A stretch of DNA of 64,000 bases, from positions 151,652,001 to 151,716,000 of the forward strand of contig JBITNC010000001.1 of the NCBI GenBank assembly GCA_050084985.1. Reading direction: 5' to 3'. This DNA comes from Nageia nagi. Lineage: Eukaryota > Pinophyta. The first letter of the stretch is position 1, and each line of letters starts with the position of its first letter. The notes beneath the pieces were generated by a model. That model was not told the origin of the DNA and made no database searches. It saw nothing but the letters and a program-made list of their open reading frames with translations. Positions 54,985 to 64,000 of the stretch are shown here, in pieces. The position numbers and the translations under genes were made by a program.

Positions 54985-56439
54985 GTATTATATATGTAAA
55001 TGGAATGCAAGAGGTAAACTCCTAAGCTATATTTAAATGAATAAAGGATTTATCCATTATGGATTAACTCCTTGATTATCGATGATCATCGATTTTATCA
55101 CACACATCTCCAATGATCACACCTTTGCAAGGATTTCTACATTTATTAGCATCTAACCCCAAATAGAATATAAGGTAATTTAATCTTCTAAGGCTTAATC
55201 AATTATTGCAATAATCATAAGCGCTTATTTTCCTAATTACCTCGGTATCATCTAAGTAATAAGAACTAACCTTTTATTTGTTCTTCTCTCAACATGTCCC
55301 AACCATGAATTAGAAATCTTAAGTATCAACTATAGTAGCTCACCCTAAAATCTTAAATCATATCATAAAATAATAATTTACTTCCATATCTAATTATTAT
55401 TATTATGCTCATCGTTGTTGGACTAATACAATTAATTTATTACCATAAAATAATTATCTCTTTGTATCTCAAAGGATACCTTAAGATTATAAAGTTTGTT
55501 GTTATATTAACACTATAATGCCTTTTATGGTATTATTTTTACCATTAAATAATACAATCATTTGAATCTAAAAGTGTCTTTTAAAACATTCCATGTATAT
55601 TATATATATGTAAACCAACAAATATAAGTAATATTCTCATTACATATATTTTCTTAATAAATTCAATATTTTAATTTAAAAATAGAACTTAAATATGAAT
55701 TATCCATTAATGACTTAAAAATCTCAAAAGTATATATATAAACAATTTTTTTTACTACATTATATAATAATTTGCTTACACCTTAACATTAATATATGAC
55801 TCCTCGTTGAAGGTTAAGGTAATTTATTTTACTTCAATAAAATAGTTACAATCATTAAAAACCAAGCATATAATTATATATACATTAAATTTCTTTTTCC
55901 CAAGATTCTAATTATTGTTAGAATAAGGCTTCCAAGACTTATATGAAGATAATTTATTAAATTAAATTATCTGCTTCCTCCAATATACTTATATACATTC
56001 CCATTGACATTTGCAAGAGATTATTACTGGACAAAGTTATCTAGCAAAGTCGCGTACAATCTTTAACGCTTCTGCATTCTGATCTCATGCATCTTGTCAT
56101 ACAATTCATTCGTCTTCTCTATATTTCCTCCAAATTTCATTGCTATAGGGGGTGCAAAGGTCCGGATTGTTCAGGGCATTGCTTTAGGGTAATGTCACTT
56201 TTTAGCAATGGAAACACACTCAATCATGATTCACAAAAGACGTATTTTTGCACCACGCCTTTCTCCATTAAGTACGACAACCTTGTTGATGTTTGTGGTA
56301 TTTTTGAGAGACACCAGTATATAATGGCATTGCTTGGAGCACTAATTTCAACATTGTTACCCTTCCTCCTAAACCCAACCATTTGTGTGTCAAGAGTGAT
56401 TACTTCGAATAATGTTTATCTTTTAAAGCTTTCAAGTAT
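54985..56439. other. AT-rich, no recognisable gene
   Basis: Very AT-rich to about 56000. A plus-strand frame of 118 codons at 56087-56443 has no recognised domain and overlaps, antisense, the likely continuation of the LINE relic to the right, so I do not call it. Confidence 0.5.
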
Positions 56440-57460
56440 TTAATTTTGAGTCTTTTCTCTATAAATGGAACACTAAGATACTTTAAGGGTAAAGAGGTTT
56501 ATGAGAATCTTAAGATATGGGTTCTCCTATATTTAATTCTTTTTTCACATTGAAAAACACAACTTTAGAGTAAATGCCTTATTAAAGATTGAGGCTTCAT
56601 TGCAACAATCTAAGATTCACTTGATGCTAGTTGCTTCTTTGATTATAGCTTCCCCCCACATCCTTGTATCATCTATAAGTTGTAGGTGGGTGATCCTTAT
56701 ATCCTTGTTTATCTATACCCCTACAATAGAATTCTCTATTTTTTTTTTCCTGTTGTATTAATCTTTCCAAATCTTTTGCAAAAAGGATGAATAGATATGG
56801 AGAAAAGAGATCTCTTTGTCTAATATGTCTAGAAGCTTTGAACAATTGGGATGGGGATCCATTGATGAGAAATTAGAAGGAGACTATAAAGAAGTATTCC
56901 AACACCCAATTAATCCATTCTTTTACAAAACCACACGTTTGCAATATTTGGGCATGAAAGTTCCAACTTACCTTGTTATAGACCTTAGATAAGTCTAGTT
57001 TAAGTAACATTCCTTTATTTCTTTTTTGGCATATTTGGTGGATAGTTTCCTATGCAACAACATTCCCATCCAAGATTTACCTCCCTTGTCTAGATCCCCT
57101 TTTTCCTTGGAGAAATTGAATATGTAAGTATTTGTTTTAGCATATTTGCCATCACTTTGTTTATGATCTTATAAACCATGCCACATACTACTATCAATCT
57201 ATAGTTGATTAGGTGCTCCATCTCACCTCCTTTTGGGATTAGAGAGGTATGATTAGGACTTTTTCCTAGTAAGCTTTAAAGAACTCTACTAGGAAACCAT
57301 TTGGTCCTCAAGCCTTCTTTGTTACATTGTAAATACTATTTCTTTGACTTCCTCTTGGATGTCTTTGTAGATCCCCTCATTTTGTTCTCAAGATACTAAT
57401 TTTGGAATGCTACCCAGTATTTTTTCTTGAGATTGGATGGATAGGTATGGATAAGTGTGA
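56440..57460 (-). pseudogene. LINE (L1-type) reverse transcriptase relic
   Basis: Minus-strand pieces follow the order of plant L1 RT: IQEEVKEIVFTM near 57355, KA-GPNGFLVEFFKAY near 57315-57265, SLIPKGGEMEHLINYRLIVV and CGMVYKIINKVMANMLKQIL (57250-57110), a LKLDLSKVYNKVSWNFHA segment near 57000, GDPLSPY-region remains near 56800 (EISFLHIYSSFCKRFGK) and ITHLQLIDDTRMWGEAIIKE near 56690-56640. The catalytic FADD box is LIDD here, with both aspartates kept. Stops and shifts are frequent. Endonuclease and C-terminal domains are not recognised. Confidence 0.8.
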
Positions 57461-57537
57461 TATTAATGACCTAAATTTGGTCCAACTTTTCTATTGTTAG
57501 CATCAATATATTGATTGGTTGAAATTTACTTTAAAAT

Positions 57538-57654
57538 ATCATTTTCCAAAGTATAAAAATCATGAATCAATTGCCTATCATTTTCCAATGTATAAAAATC
57601 ATGAATCAATTGCCTATCATTTTCCAATGTATAAAAATCATAAATCAATTGCCT
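57538..57654 (-). repeat. 39-bp tandem repeat, three copies (13 codons)
   Basis: ATCATTTTCCAAAGTATAAA starts at 57538, and near-identical units at 57577 and 57616. On the minus strand each unit reads QLIHDFYTLENDR in one frame, upstream of the LINE RT relic. Confidence 0.95.
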
Positions 57655-59767
57655 ACCTCATTGTTGTGGATCTTACAATGTAGTTTGAAATTAAAACTCT
57701 AATATCTCTAGTTTATGCACTTTTTGGAAGCTATTTTATCAATAGGTTATAGCGACAAATATTACACAATTGCAAACAATTACAATGTTCTTTCACAAAA
57801 GAACAAAGAAAACTCTAAATTGTTGATGAAGGATCAAGATGCCAAAATAATTTTTCATCATATAGTTTAGGACACAAGACTCACAAGGATACTAGTTTAA
57901 AACACAAGATTCACAAGTATAGGTATTACAGATAGATCTTGAGGTAGGCCTTTTGTGCTTGTTTATTTGTTTACTTACATTTACTTGGATTGACATTGAT
58001 TGGTTGCGATACAGTAGCTGCCCCTTTTCACAGCTTTGCACCTTGTTCATCTATCTTTACTTTTGCATCTTGCCCTTCGGAATCTATATCTTAACATCCT
58101 TGGGTGTTTTAAGACAAACACCTCGACATCCAACTACAGTTCAACAAACCTCTCTTGTCAATTTCTTTTAAAGTTTAAGAATTCTCTCACAGCCTCCTTC
58201 ATACCCATTCCTCCTAATCTGGATCAGCTTTTGTTTGGTTTCTAATTTTGACCTCTCCCCATCTTGTACCCTATGACCTGATGGTAAGGATACACTTCAA
58301 CTTTGACATTAATCTACTGCTCGGCCAAAATGAAATATTAGTTATATTAAAAAATTTATTGCTATTTTCAGCATTCTCAACCCAACTACATCCTTAGACA
58401 GACTCTCTCTTGGATTTTCCACTTGACATTTAAGCTCGTGTGTATGCTTTTTCATCATAATGCAACCTGAGGTGTTTGTGGCATTCTCCTAAACGAAGTA
58501 CAATGAATTGACATCTTAACATACATGTGAAAACAGCTCATAAAATGTCAATGCTGATCATATTCATTCCCTTTCTGATGCTTCCATAGGCCACATCCCA
58601 TGCCCATGTGGCACCTAATTATTTTAGCATCTTCTGTTTATCAATAGAATGCATGTACATGTGTCTGCTTGTGTGCATGCCTAAGCCAATTTAAGCATGA
58701 ATTTATAAGTGTGTGTATAATTGTGATTATTTGATCCTTACTATATATGGACCAGATGGTAAACAATCTGCATTGAGGTGTAAACCTTGCAAAACAAGAT
58801 ACCTAGCTAGAAGCTTAATGTACTATTGTTTGGACGGTATTTAAGTTTGTAAAGGACGGGGATAACAACTTCCACCACATGGATGAGAAATTCTAAAGGA
58901 TAGAAAATCTACAGGGATGGGCTTATTCTGTTAGGGAAAATACTCAATTAGTCATGGCAGGAGGTCCTTAAAGGAGATCCCAATGGCGAGATTGTCATGT
59001 TAATACAGATTATGATCCCATGAAACATAAGCAGCCCTCATTGTTTGTGTTTCTACCTTAAATTCTCAATAGCAAAAGCTTTCAACTAACTATAATTGCA
59101 ATTAGATTATGCTACACTTTTAAAACTAGTAACTACTAATAACTTACTGTATCCAACTATAATAGATCAGCCAACATTGCCTAAAATTGATTATCATACC
59201 ATTATTTAAACATCAAATTATCCTGTACAGGCAGTGTTCTTTCCAGGCTGACCTCCTTGTTTGTGCATTTTAACAATATTTATTGAGAGAGAAACATCAG
59301 GTGGTCATGTGGTGACCTCCTCATATATAGATTTTAACAATATATTCCTTTCAAATAGGTCCAAGCTCGAATAGTACAGAATTATGCACCATATTTAAAT
59401 TCATGTGTGTTGTAAGAAGATTACAAACAGTTTGTATATATCTCATCTTTCACAACTTGCCTCTCCTAATTAGAAATTACATTCTATCCCATCTTTAGGG
59501 TGCTTTTGGTACTAGTCAGAAACTTACAAAAACTAAGTGATGTGCACCATTCCATCCAAATGATGATCAAACTCAAAAGACTTAATTTTCAAGAATAGAA
59601 TAATTCTGCCCTTGATAACCACTCTGTAAGTAACAGAGCATATAGGATTGTCTTTTTCAGAAAATGGAATGAATTCTAGATTTAGCACAGTAAATTATTT
59701 CTGTCCTTGCTTGCCTGTTTCTTGACATGATACTTTACAACAACACACTGAAGACCAACAACTGGAA
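57655..59767. other. 3' flank of the thioredoxin-like gene; no other gene seen
   Basis: The part nearest 59767 is the minus-strand 3' untranslated region of the gene at 59768. The rest, back to 57655, has short open frames only (for example 57953-58245) and no family that I recognise. Confidence 0.5.
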
Positions 59768-60338
59768 TTAGTTTGTGCTTCCTGGGTGCCACTTGATGCT
59801 GCATCCAATGCTTCAATCCCAGCATAACAAAAACATATTAAGATGGACTTCAAATTCAGCTAAATTGCTAACAGTACATCTCATTTATTATGTTGTAAAC
59901 ACAATGCCAGATACCTTGGTTTTTGTGCAAAACTTACTGGACGAGCACTCAGGACGCAATCCAAAGCTATTCTTAAATCACTGCAAACACATGGACAAAT
60001 AGAATTTAAGACAAAATTTCAGCCAACCACCGAGCTTTTGCAAGCAGAAATGGTCAATGCAGCATACCGTCCTGTAATAGGTCTGTTATTATTAGGCCGT
60101 GAATCATCAAATTGTCCATGATAAGCTAACTCGAATGGTCTTCTTCCATCCTATTCCACCAGGTCAACAGCATTATACACTTTTTATCAGATAAAAATAT
60201 TTTAAAGCACTTCTACACACAAATGTCAAGTTATGAGCATTATGTTCAAGCATGTAGCTTGACTACACTCACTACCTTCTTGTAAAGGAAAAAGTCTGGT
60301 GTGCAAGCTGCTCCAAAAGCTCGTGCAACCTCTTGTGT
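59768..60338 (-). CDS. Thioredoxin-fold (AhpC/TSA-like) protein, last four exons
   Basis: Minus-strand exons at 60338-60276, 60150-60068, 59980-59915 and 59810-59768 join in frame with no stop until TAA at 59770-59768. They encode TQEVARAFGAACTPDFFLYK, K, DGRRPFELAYHGQFDDSRPN and NNRPITGR, DLRIALDCVLSARPVSFAQK, then PSIGCSIKWHPGSTN. All junctions are GT-AG: acceptor TTATTCAG/ACACAAG and donor AAGAAG/GTAGTG; AATAG/GATGG and GGACG/GTATGC; TTGCAG/TGATT and CCAAG/GTATCT; GATTGAAG/CATTGG. The sequence matches the C-terminal half of a conserved peroxiredoxin/TlpA-like thioredoxin-superfamily protein of plants and bacteria, likely a redox enzyme. The N-terminal half with the expected CNHCP-type region was not found up to 64000, so the gene continues beyond the window through a long intron. 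No damage is seen in what is present. Confidence 0.88.
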
Positions 60339-62126
60339 CTGAATAAAAATAAAGAAAAGACATTAGGGATTGCTAATAAATACATCCCTAATGAAAGATC
60401 ACCAGTTCCAAAGGAAACCGACTTATCTGTTACTACGAGCTTTCTTCTTTTGATGTGTGAATAATATTCTATATCAAGTGTGTGGCATATTTCGCACCTT
60501 TCTAGAACAGTCTGACCAACTCAAGTCATAAGCTCATTGACTATTCCAAGACAAAACTGTCAATCTTTTTCTCTAAACAACAGGCTTGCAAATGAAATGT
60601 TAGACAGTATCAACCATCTAATCATTATTGGCTCTTAGCCTTTATTTAGTGAAAAATGAACAGAACCCACTCAGAATTGAAGGAAATAGTATTGGTTTGA
60701 CTTTATACTTATCAAGATATTATGGTAGTCCCTGTAATGTTTTAAGTACATAGCCAGGGAGGTTAGCACTCGGCAAAAAATGAATATGGGTAAATAGTGC
60801 TTCAACTGCAGATCCCTATTTAAGAAATGTCTGCCGTAGCATTCTATTTTCAAGCAATACTCAATACATTTGACAAGTAGTTGTAGTTAGGACTAGGTGA
60901 ATGGTCCTATGATCTTATCCAAGCAGTTCTACTAATGTTGATAAACGTCCTATGAATTGAGGTTCTTATTTATAGTTCTGGATACCACACTTATTGTGCA
61001 AGAGTTTCATGAGGACTATGCGGATTCAATGATTGGGGTCATAAAATAATCAAATTTGCCATTCATGAAGAGTGTGTGGATTCAATGACTGGGGTCATAA
61101 AATATTGTGTCAGAGTTTCATGAACACTATGCAGATTCAATGATTGGGGTCATAAGATAATCAAATTTGCATTATTTTTTTCATGACTTGTGTTAAATAT
61201 ACTTTAGTTATCCAGTAGTCTACATTTGTTCATAACATTCCCTCACAGGATTGAAAGATGGGCATATCATGTATAACAGAAAAGCTGCCATTCTGTACCT
61301 TACGAAACAGTGCTTTCATTTCCATACATTATTACATTTCCCCTTATGGAAGCCATAACCTTCTCTTATTGGTACTTTTGCAAATAGTCAATGGAATGCC
61401 TTTATAAAGTAAAGGATCATTCTGGAGGGTCATAGTTATTTAATATTTATTATGTGATTCTTTTGTATACATGAAATGTTCAGCTGTAACAAATAAAGTT
61501 GAGGAAAATGCATTTAAGTTTCTATTGTCAATTCACTTAGATCATTTTGTAAGCTTCAAATGGGTTGTCTCAACTTATGCAAAAGATATTTAGAATTAAT
61601 GTTGCATTGGAAATCAGTTGAATGCATTCATCGCGTCACTAAGGGTTTCTAACCTGCACTTTATAGAAATTCTAATTTCCTGTTCCAAAAAAGAGGAATC
61701 CCCTCCCTCATGGGTCATAGGTTATTTGTCCAAGTGCAGTTTTATCAAGAGATGGCCAAATCCTGCACGTGGGATCTCCAGGCAGAATGGCATTCCATTA
61801 TCCAAAATGCAATAAGAAATTGGTGCATCACAAACCAGCACAATAATGTTCAGATTTCAATTTCAAGTTTTCTATTTTAATATCAATTTTAATTTTTCCA
61901 TTTTAATATCAAATTTATTTTTTGCATTCATAACACGAAAATTTATTCAATTTTTTATATTCATGTAAATGCACTTGGCTGCACTTAATTCGTTTATAAT
62001 ACACCAAGTTAATGCCCACATTGGCACTGCAACCTATCTTTGTAATTACTGGATCCCATTCTCTTTGTTTATGTTATGAAGGGGCACAAGGGCTATATAT
62101 ATATATATATATATATACATCTTTAA
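60339..62126 (-). other. Intron of the thioredoxin-like gene; no exon found
   Basis: The acceptor before 60338 shows that an exon must lie upstream, but none is recognisable here. The segment contains a repeated phrase, GCGGATTCAATGATTGGGGTCATAAAATA, near 61020, 61078 and 61130 (about 56-bp steps; shown in part: GATTCAATGATTGGGGTCAT). An AT microsatellite is at 62094-62118. Confidence 0.55.
62094..62118. repeat. Microsatellite (TA)n
   Basis: About 12 TA units following GGGC at 62090-62093. Confidence 0.95.
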
Positions 62127-63660
62127 TCAATTGTTTTTTTTATTAGTAATAAAGCGGGGGTTTTGAGGCTCCCCAAACCTATTACATAGATAGGAAGTAT
62201 TCAACAAGATTAAAACAAAACATTAGACATACTAGCTCCAACTATGAGCTTTAAACAACTATACTACAACATAGCCAAGGAACAGACAGAGGTCTCTACC
62301 CCCATAAAAGAACCACTAACAGAAAGCCCTCCATGGCGTGATTCCACCTCCAGCTGGAGGTCTCTAGAGGGATACCCCACCATCAGAGTAGTCTTCTTCA
62401 TCTCCTAGAAAACGATGCCACTTTCTTTCATGGAGTTGAGAGCCATATTGATGATATGGGAATTTGCCACTAAGGCTTCCTTGAGGTTGCCCATCTAGTA
62501 CTTCAGAACTTTCAGCTACTGAGAGTGCTCCCCCTTAGCTTTCATCTTCTTCCTCATAGGTCTTCCAACGAAGTTCTTCTTGATAAGGGGTTTCAATTTC
62601 TTCTTTTTGGGAGAGAAATCTCTAGAATCCTCCAAAATATTATAGACAGTCGAGCCCGCTTGAGATGTTTTCTTCATTAATTTACACATGCACTATGTTG
62701 AGTTTCCCACTACCTCTTTGCCACCCGAGGAGGTGTATTGAGAGCCTCGAACTCTCCTTTTGCCACTCCCCTAGGCCATCTCATCTTTGACATTCTTAGA
62801 TAAGGAGAGTTCTTTTCCTTCAGCAAAGGGGTGCCCTACATCATCTTGCTCCTCCTCGTCTTCTTGCGCACTCAACACAAGCTCTGAAGATTCCTTCTTT
62901 TTCAAGATAGATGAGTCCTCTAAGTCTGACATCGATTGGCTGGAGGGTGTATCAAGTGGGTTTTCTCAATGTACGAGTCACTTTGGTTGCTAATTGTTTT
63001 GGCCTTCACATGTTAAAGCAACATGGTTAGGAGCCTTGCATGCCTTTGGGCTGAGTTCCCCTTTTGAATTGCAAGCACCAATTTCTCCATAGATTTGAAA
63101 AAAAAGAGGACATTCATCAACTGATTACCTAGCAGGTGATTGAGGAACATCCTATGAAAGCTACAGACCACCTTGAGGCTTTCATCTAGGGTCAGGTATT
63201 GCATAATTATTAGGACCACTTTTACCCATGTCTCCAACAATAAGTCATGCTGGTAGCCATTGGAAAAACTCACCCAAATATGGCTTGATTTCATCTCCTG
63301 CTTAAGAAACACCACCTTGAGGCTTTCATCCAAGGTCAGGTATTGCATAATTACTAGGACCACTTTTCCCCATGGCTCCAACGATAAGTCACGTGTTGGT
63401 AGCCATTGGAAAACCTCACCTAAAGATGGCTTGATTCTGTCTCCTGCTTGCGAAACAGGTCCACATCATTCTTTAGGGAATGTTTTTCCCTTTTCAGATT
63501 GATCCCTTTTGTTGAAATACCTAAAACCTCTTCCACAAGGTCCACAATTATTCTAAATTTAACCCCTCTAGCAGCAACTTTACCCTCCTTCCATGATCAC
63601 ACCAATGCAGTAGCCAATTGCACATAAGGGTGTTGAAATTTCTTGATGAATCGTCAAATT
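62127..63660 (-). pseudogene. Decayed repeat ORF of unknown family, possible LINE-like 3' tail
   Basis: Minus-strand pieces from 63650 read KFQHPYVQLATALV, SWKEGKVAARGVKFRIIVDL, VEEVLGISTKGINLKREKHS and, in an open segment 63381-63013, VVLVIMQYLTLDESLKVV twice and FHRMFLNHLLGNQLMNVLFF, SMEKLVLAIQKGNSAQRHAR. The rest, down to about 62300, is broken and charged. The minus-strand 3' end reads GTTTGGGGAGCCTCAAAACC, CCGCTTTATTACTAATAAAA and an A-run, which resembles the end of some plant LINEs. I do not recognise the protein family. It lies inside the presumed intron of the thioredoxin-like gene. Confidence 0.45.
63170..63457 (-). repeat. 144-bp tandem duplication (48 codons) in the decayed ORF
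   Basis: ACCTTGAGGCTTTCATC begins at 63170 and 63314. Both copies run through GGTCAGGTATTGCATAATTA, TAGGACCACTTTT, GGTAGCCATTGGAAAA and ATGGCTTGATT to CTCCTGCTT. As 144 is divisible by three, the minus-strand frame is kept across it. Confidence 0.92.
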
Positions 63661-64000
63661 CTGTCTTTCTCCAGAATGGTTTTCACCTCCTTGTCTACAG
63701 GTAAGGTTGTTGTCTCTACCTTGCCTGTCACCATGAAAACACACAAAGAAAGCAAAACGACAAGAACAAAAAAAAGTTATATATGCATGATGCTGAGTGA
63801 TAATTTAACAAAGCTCTCCCATGGGATCTTTGAAGAGCCATGAGATGCATTAATTGAATTATGAGTTTCCAACTCACACAGTCCAAACAGCGATTTGAGT
63901 TGGTTCGATTGCCCCATAGCATCTAATCATCATGCTTGAAGTACAAGTTCGATTTACCGCAAAAAGTGGAACGTAATCTTCACATGCATTCAAAATATCC
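63661..64000. other. No recognisable gene at the window end
   Basis: Short open frames on both strands (63643-63843 plus, 63922-63728 minus) match no family I know. No exon of the thioredoxin-like gene is visible. Confidence 0.45.

Noticed and set aside
56087-56443. 118-codon plus-strand frame
   Set aside because: No domain is recognisable, and it overlaps the antisense continuation of a LINE relic.

Overview
This window reads as nuclear DNA of a land plant with a large, repeat-rich genome. The evidence is plant-type Ty1/copia and Ty3/gypsy elements with tRNA-Met primer sites, plant L1-type LINE fragments, pentatricopeptide (PPR) pieces, a TERMINAL EAR1-like (TEL) RNA-binding gene relic, a plant U-box/ARM ligase relic, and one plant thioredoxin-fold gene with good introns. 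Low gene density, AT-rich decayed repeats, old diverged LTR pairs and an intron of at least 3.6 kb make a gymnosperm plausible, but that is inference. No prokaryotic system, CRISPR array, rRNA or convincing tRNA gene is visible.

Layout. 1-1.5 kb: LINE ORF2 tail (minus). 2.8-5.0 kb: broken PPR gene pieces with local duplications. 5.3-8.8 kb: direct repeats, then two copies of a LINE C-terminus (minus), each followed by an ATGGTGCATTTG-type tail array. 9.6-15.9 kb: TEL pseudogene whose intron holds a complete antisense copia element (10391-15689, TSD TCAGG) that landed on the splice acceptor. 19.3-23.0 kb: U-box/ARM relic fused in frame to a copia gag start, then an acidic reading frame with no pol, a polypurine tract, one LTR, a primer site and leader, and a 74-bp inverted copy of the LTR start. 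24.9-26.3 kb: copia RT/RNase H relic. 29.0 kb: LINE relic. 31.1-31.9 kb: an 810-bp element with about 40-bp terminal inverted repeats. 31.9-47.0 kb: copia element A, carrying a younger relative B (38188-46142) nested in its 3' untranslated part. 47.4-55.0 kb: Ty3/gypsy element of Tat type (two RNase H domains) with most of integrase deleted. 56.4-57.5 kb: LINE RT relic. 59.8-60.3 kb: the last four exons of an apparently intact thioredoxin-like (AhpC/TSA-like) gene on the minus strand, the only gene here that looks functional. 62.1-63.7 kb: a decayed repeat ORF.

The transposon genes are all broken by stops, frameshifts or lost catalytic residues, so none looks autonomous. The nesting and LTR divergence give a relative history: A before B, with each LTR pair flanked by a 5-bp target duplication that is perfect (copia 10391-15689) or has one mismatch (A, B, gypsy). 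The most unusual points are the splice-acceptor insertion in TEL, the U-box/gag chimera with its acidic non-pol ORF and permuted LTR, the TIR element containing tRNA-like modules, and the LINE tail arrays. Coordinates of decayed parts are approximate.
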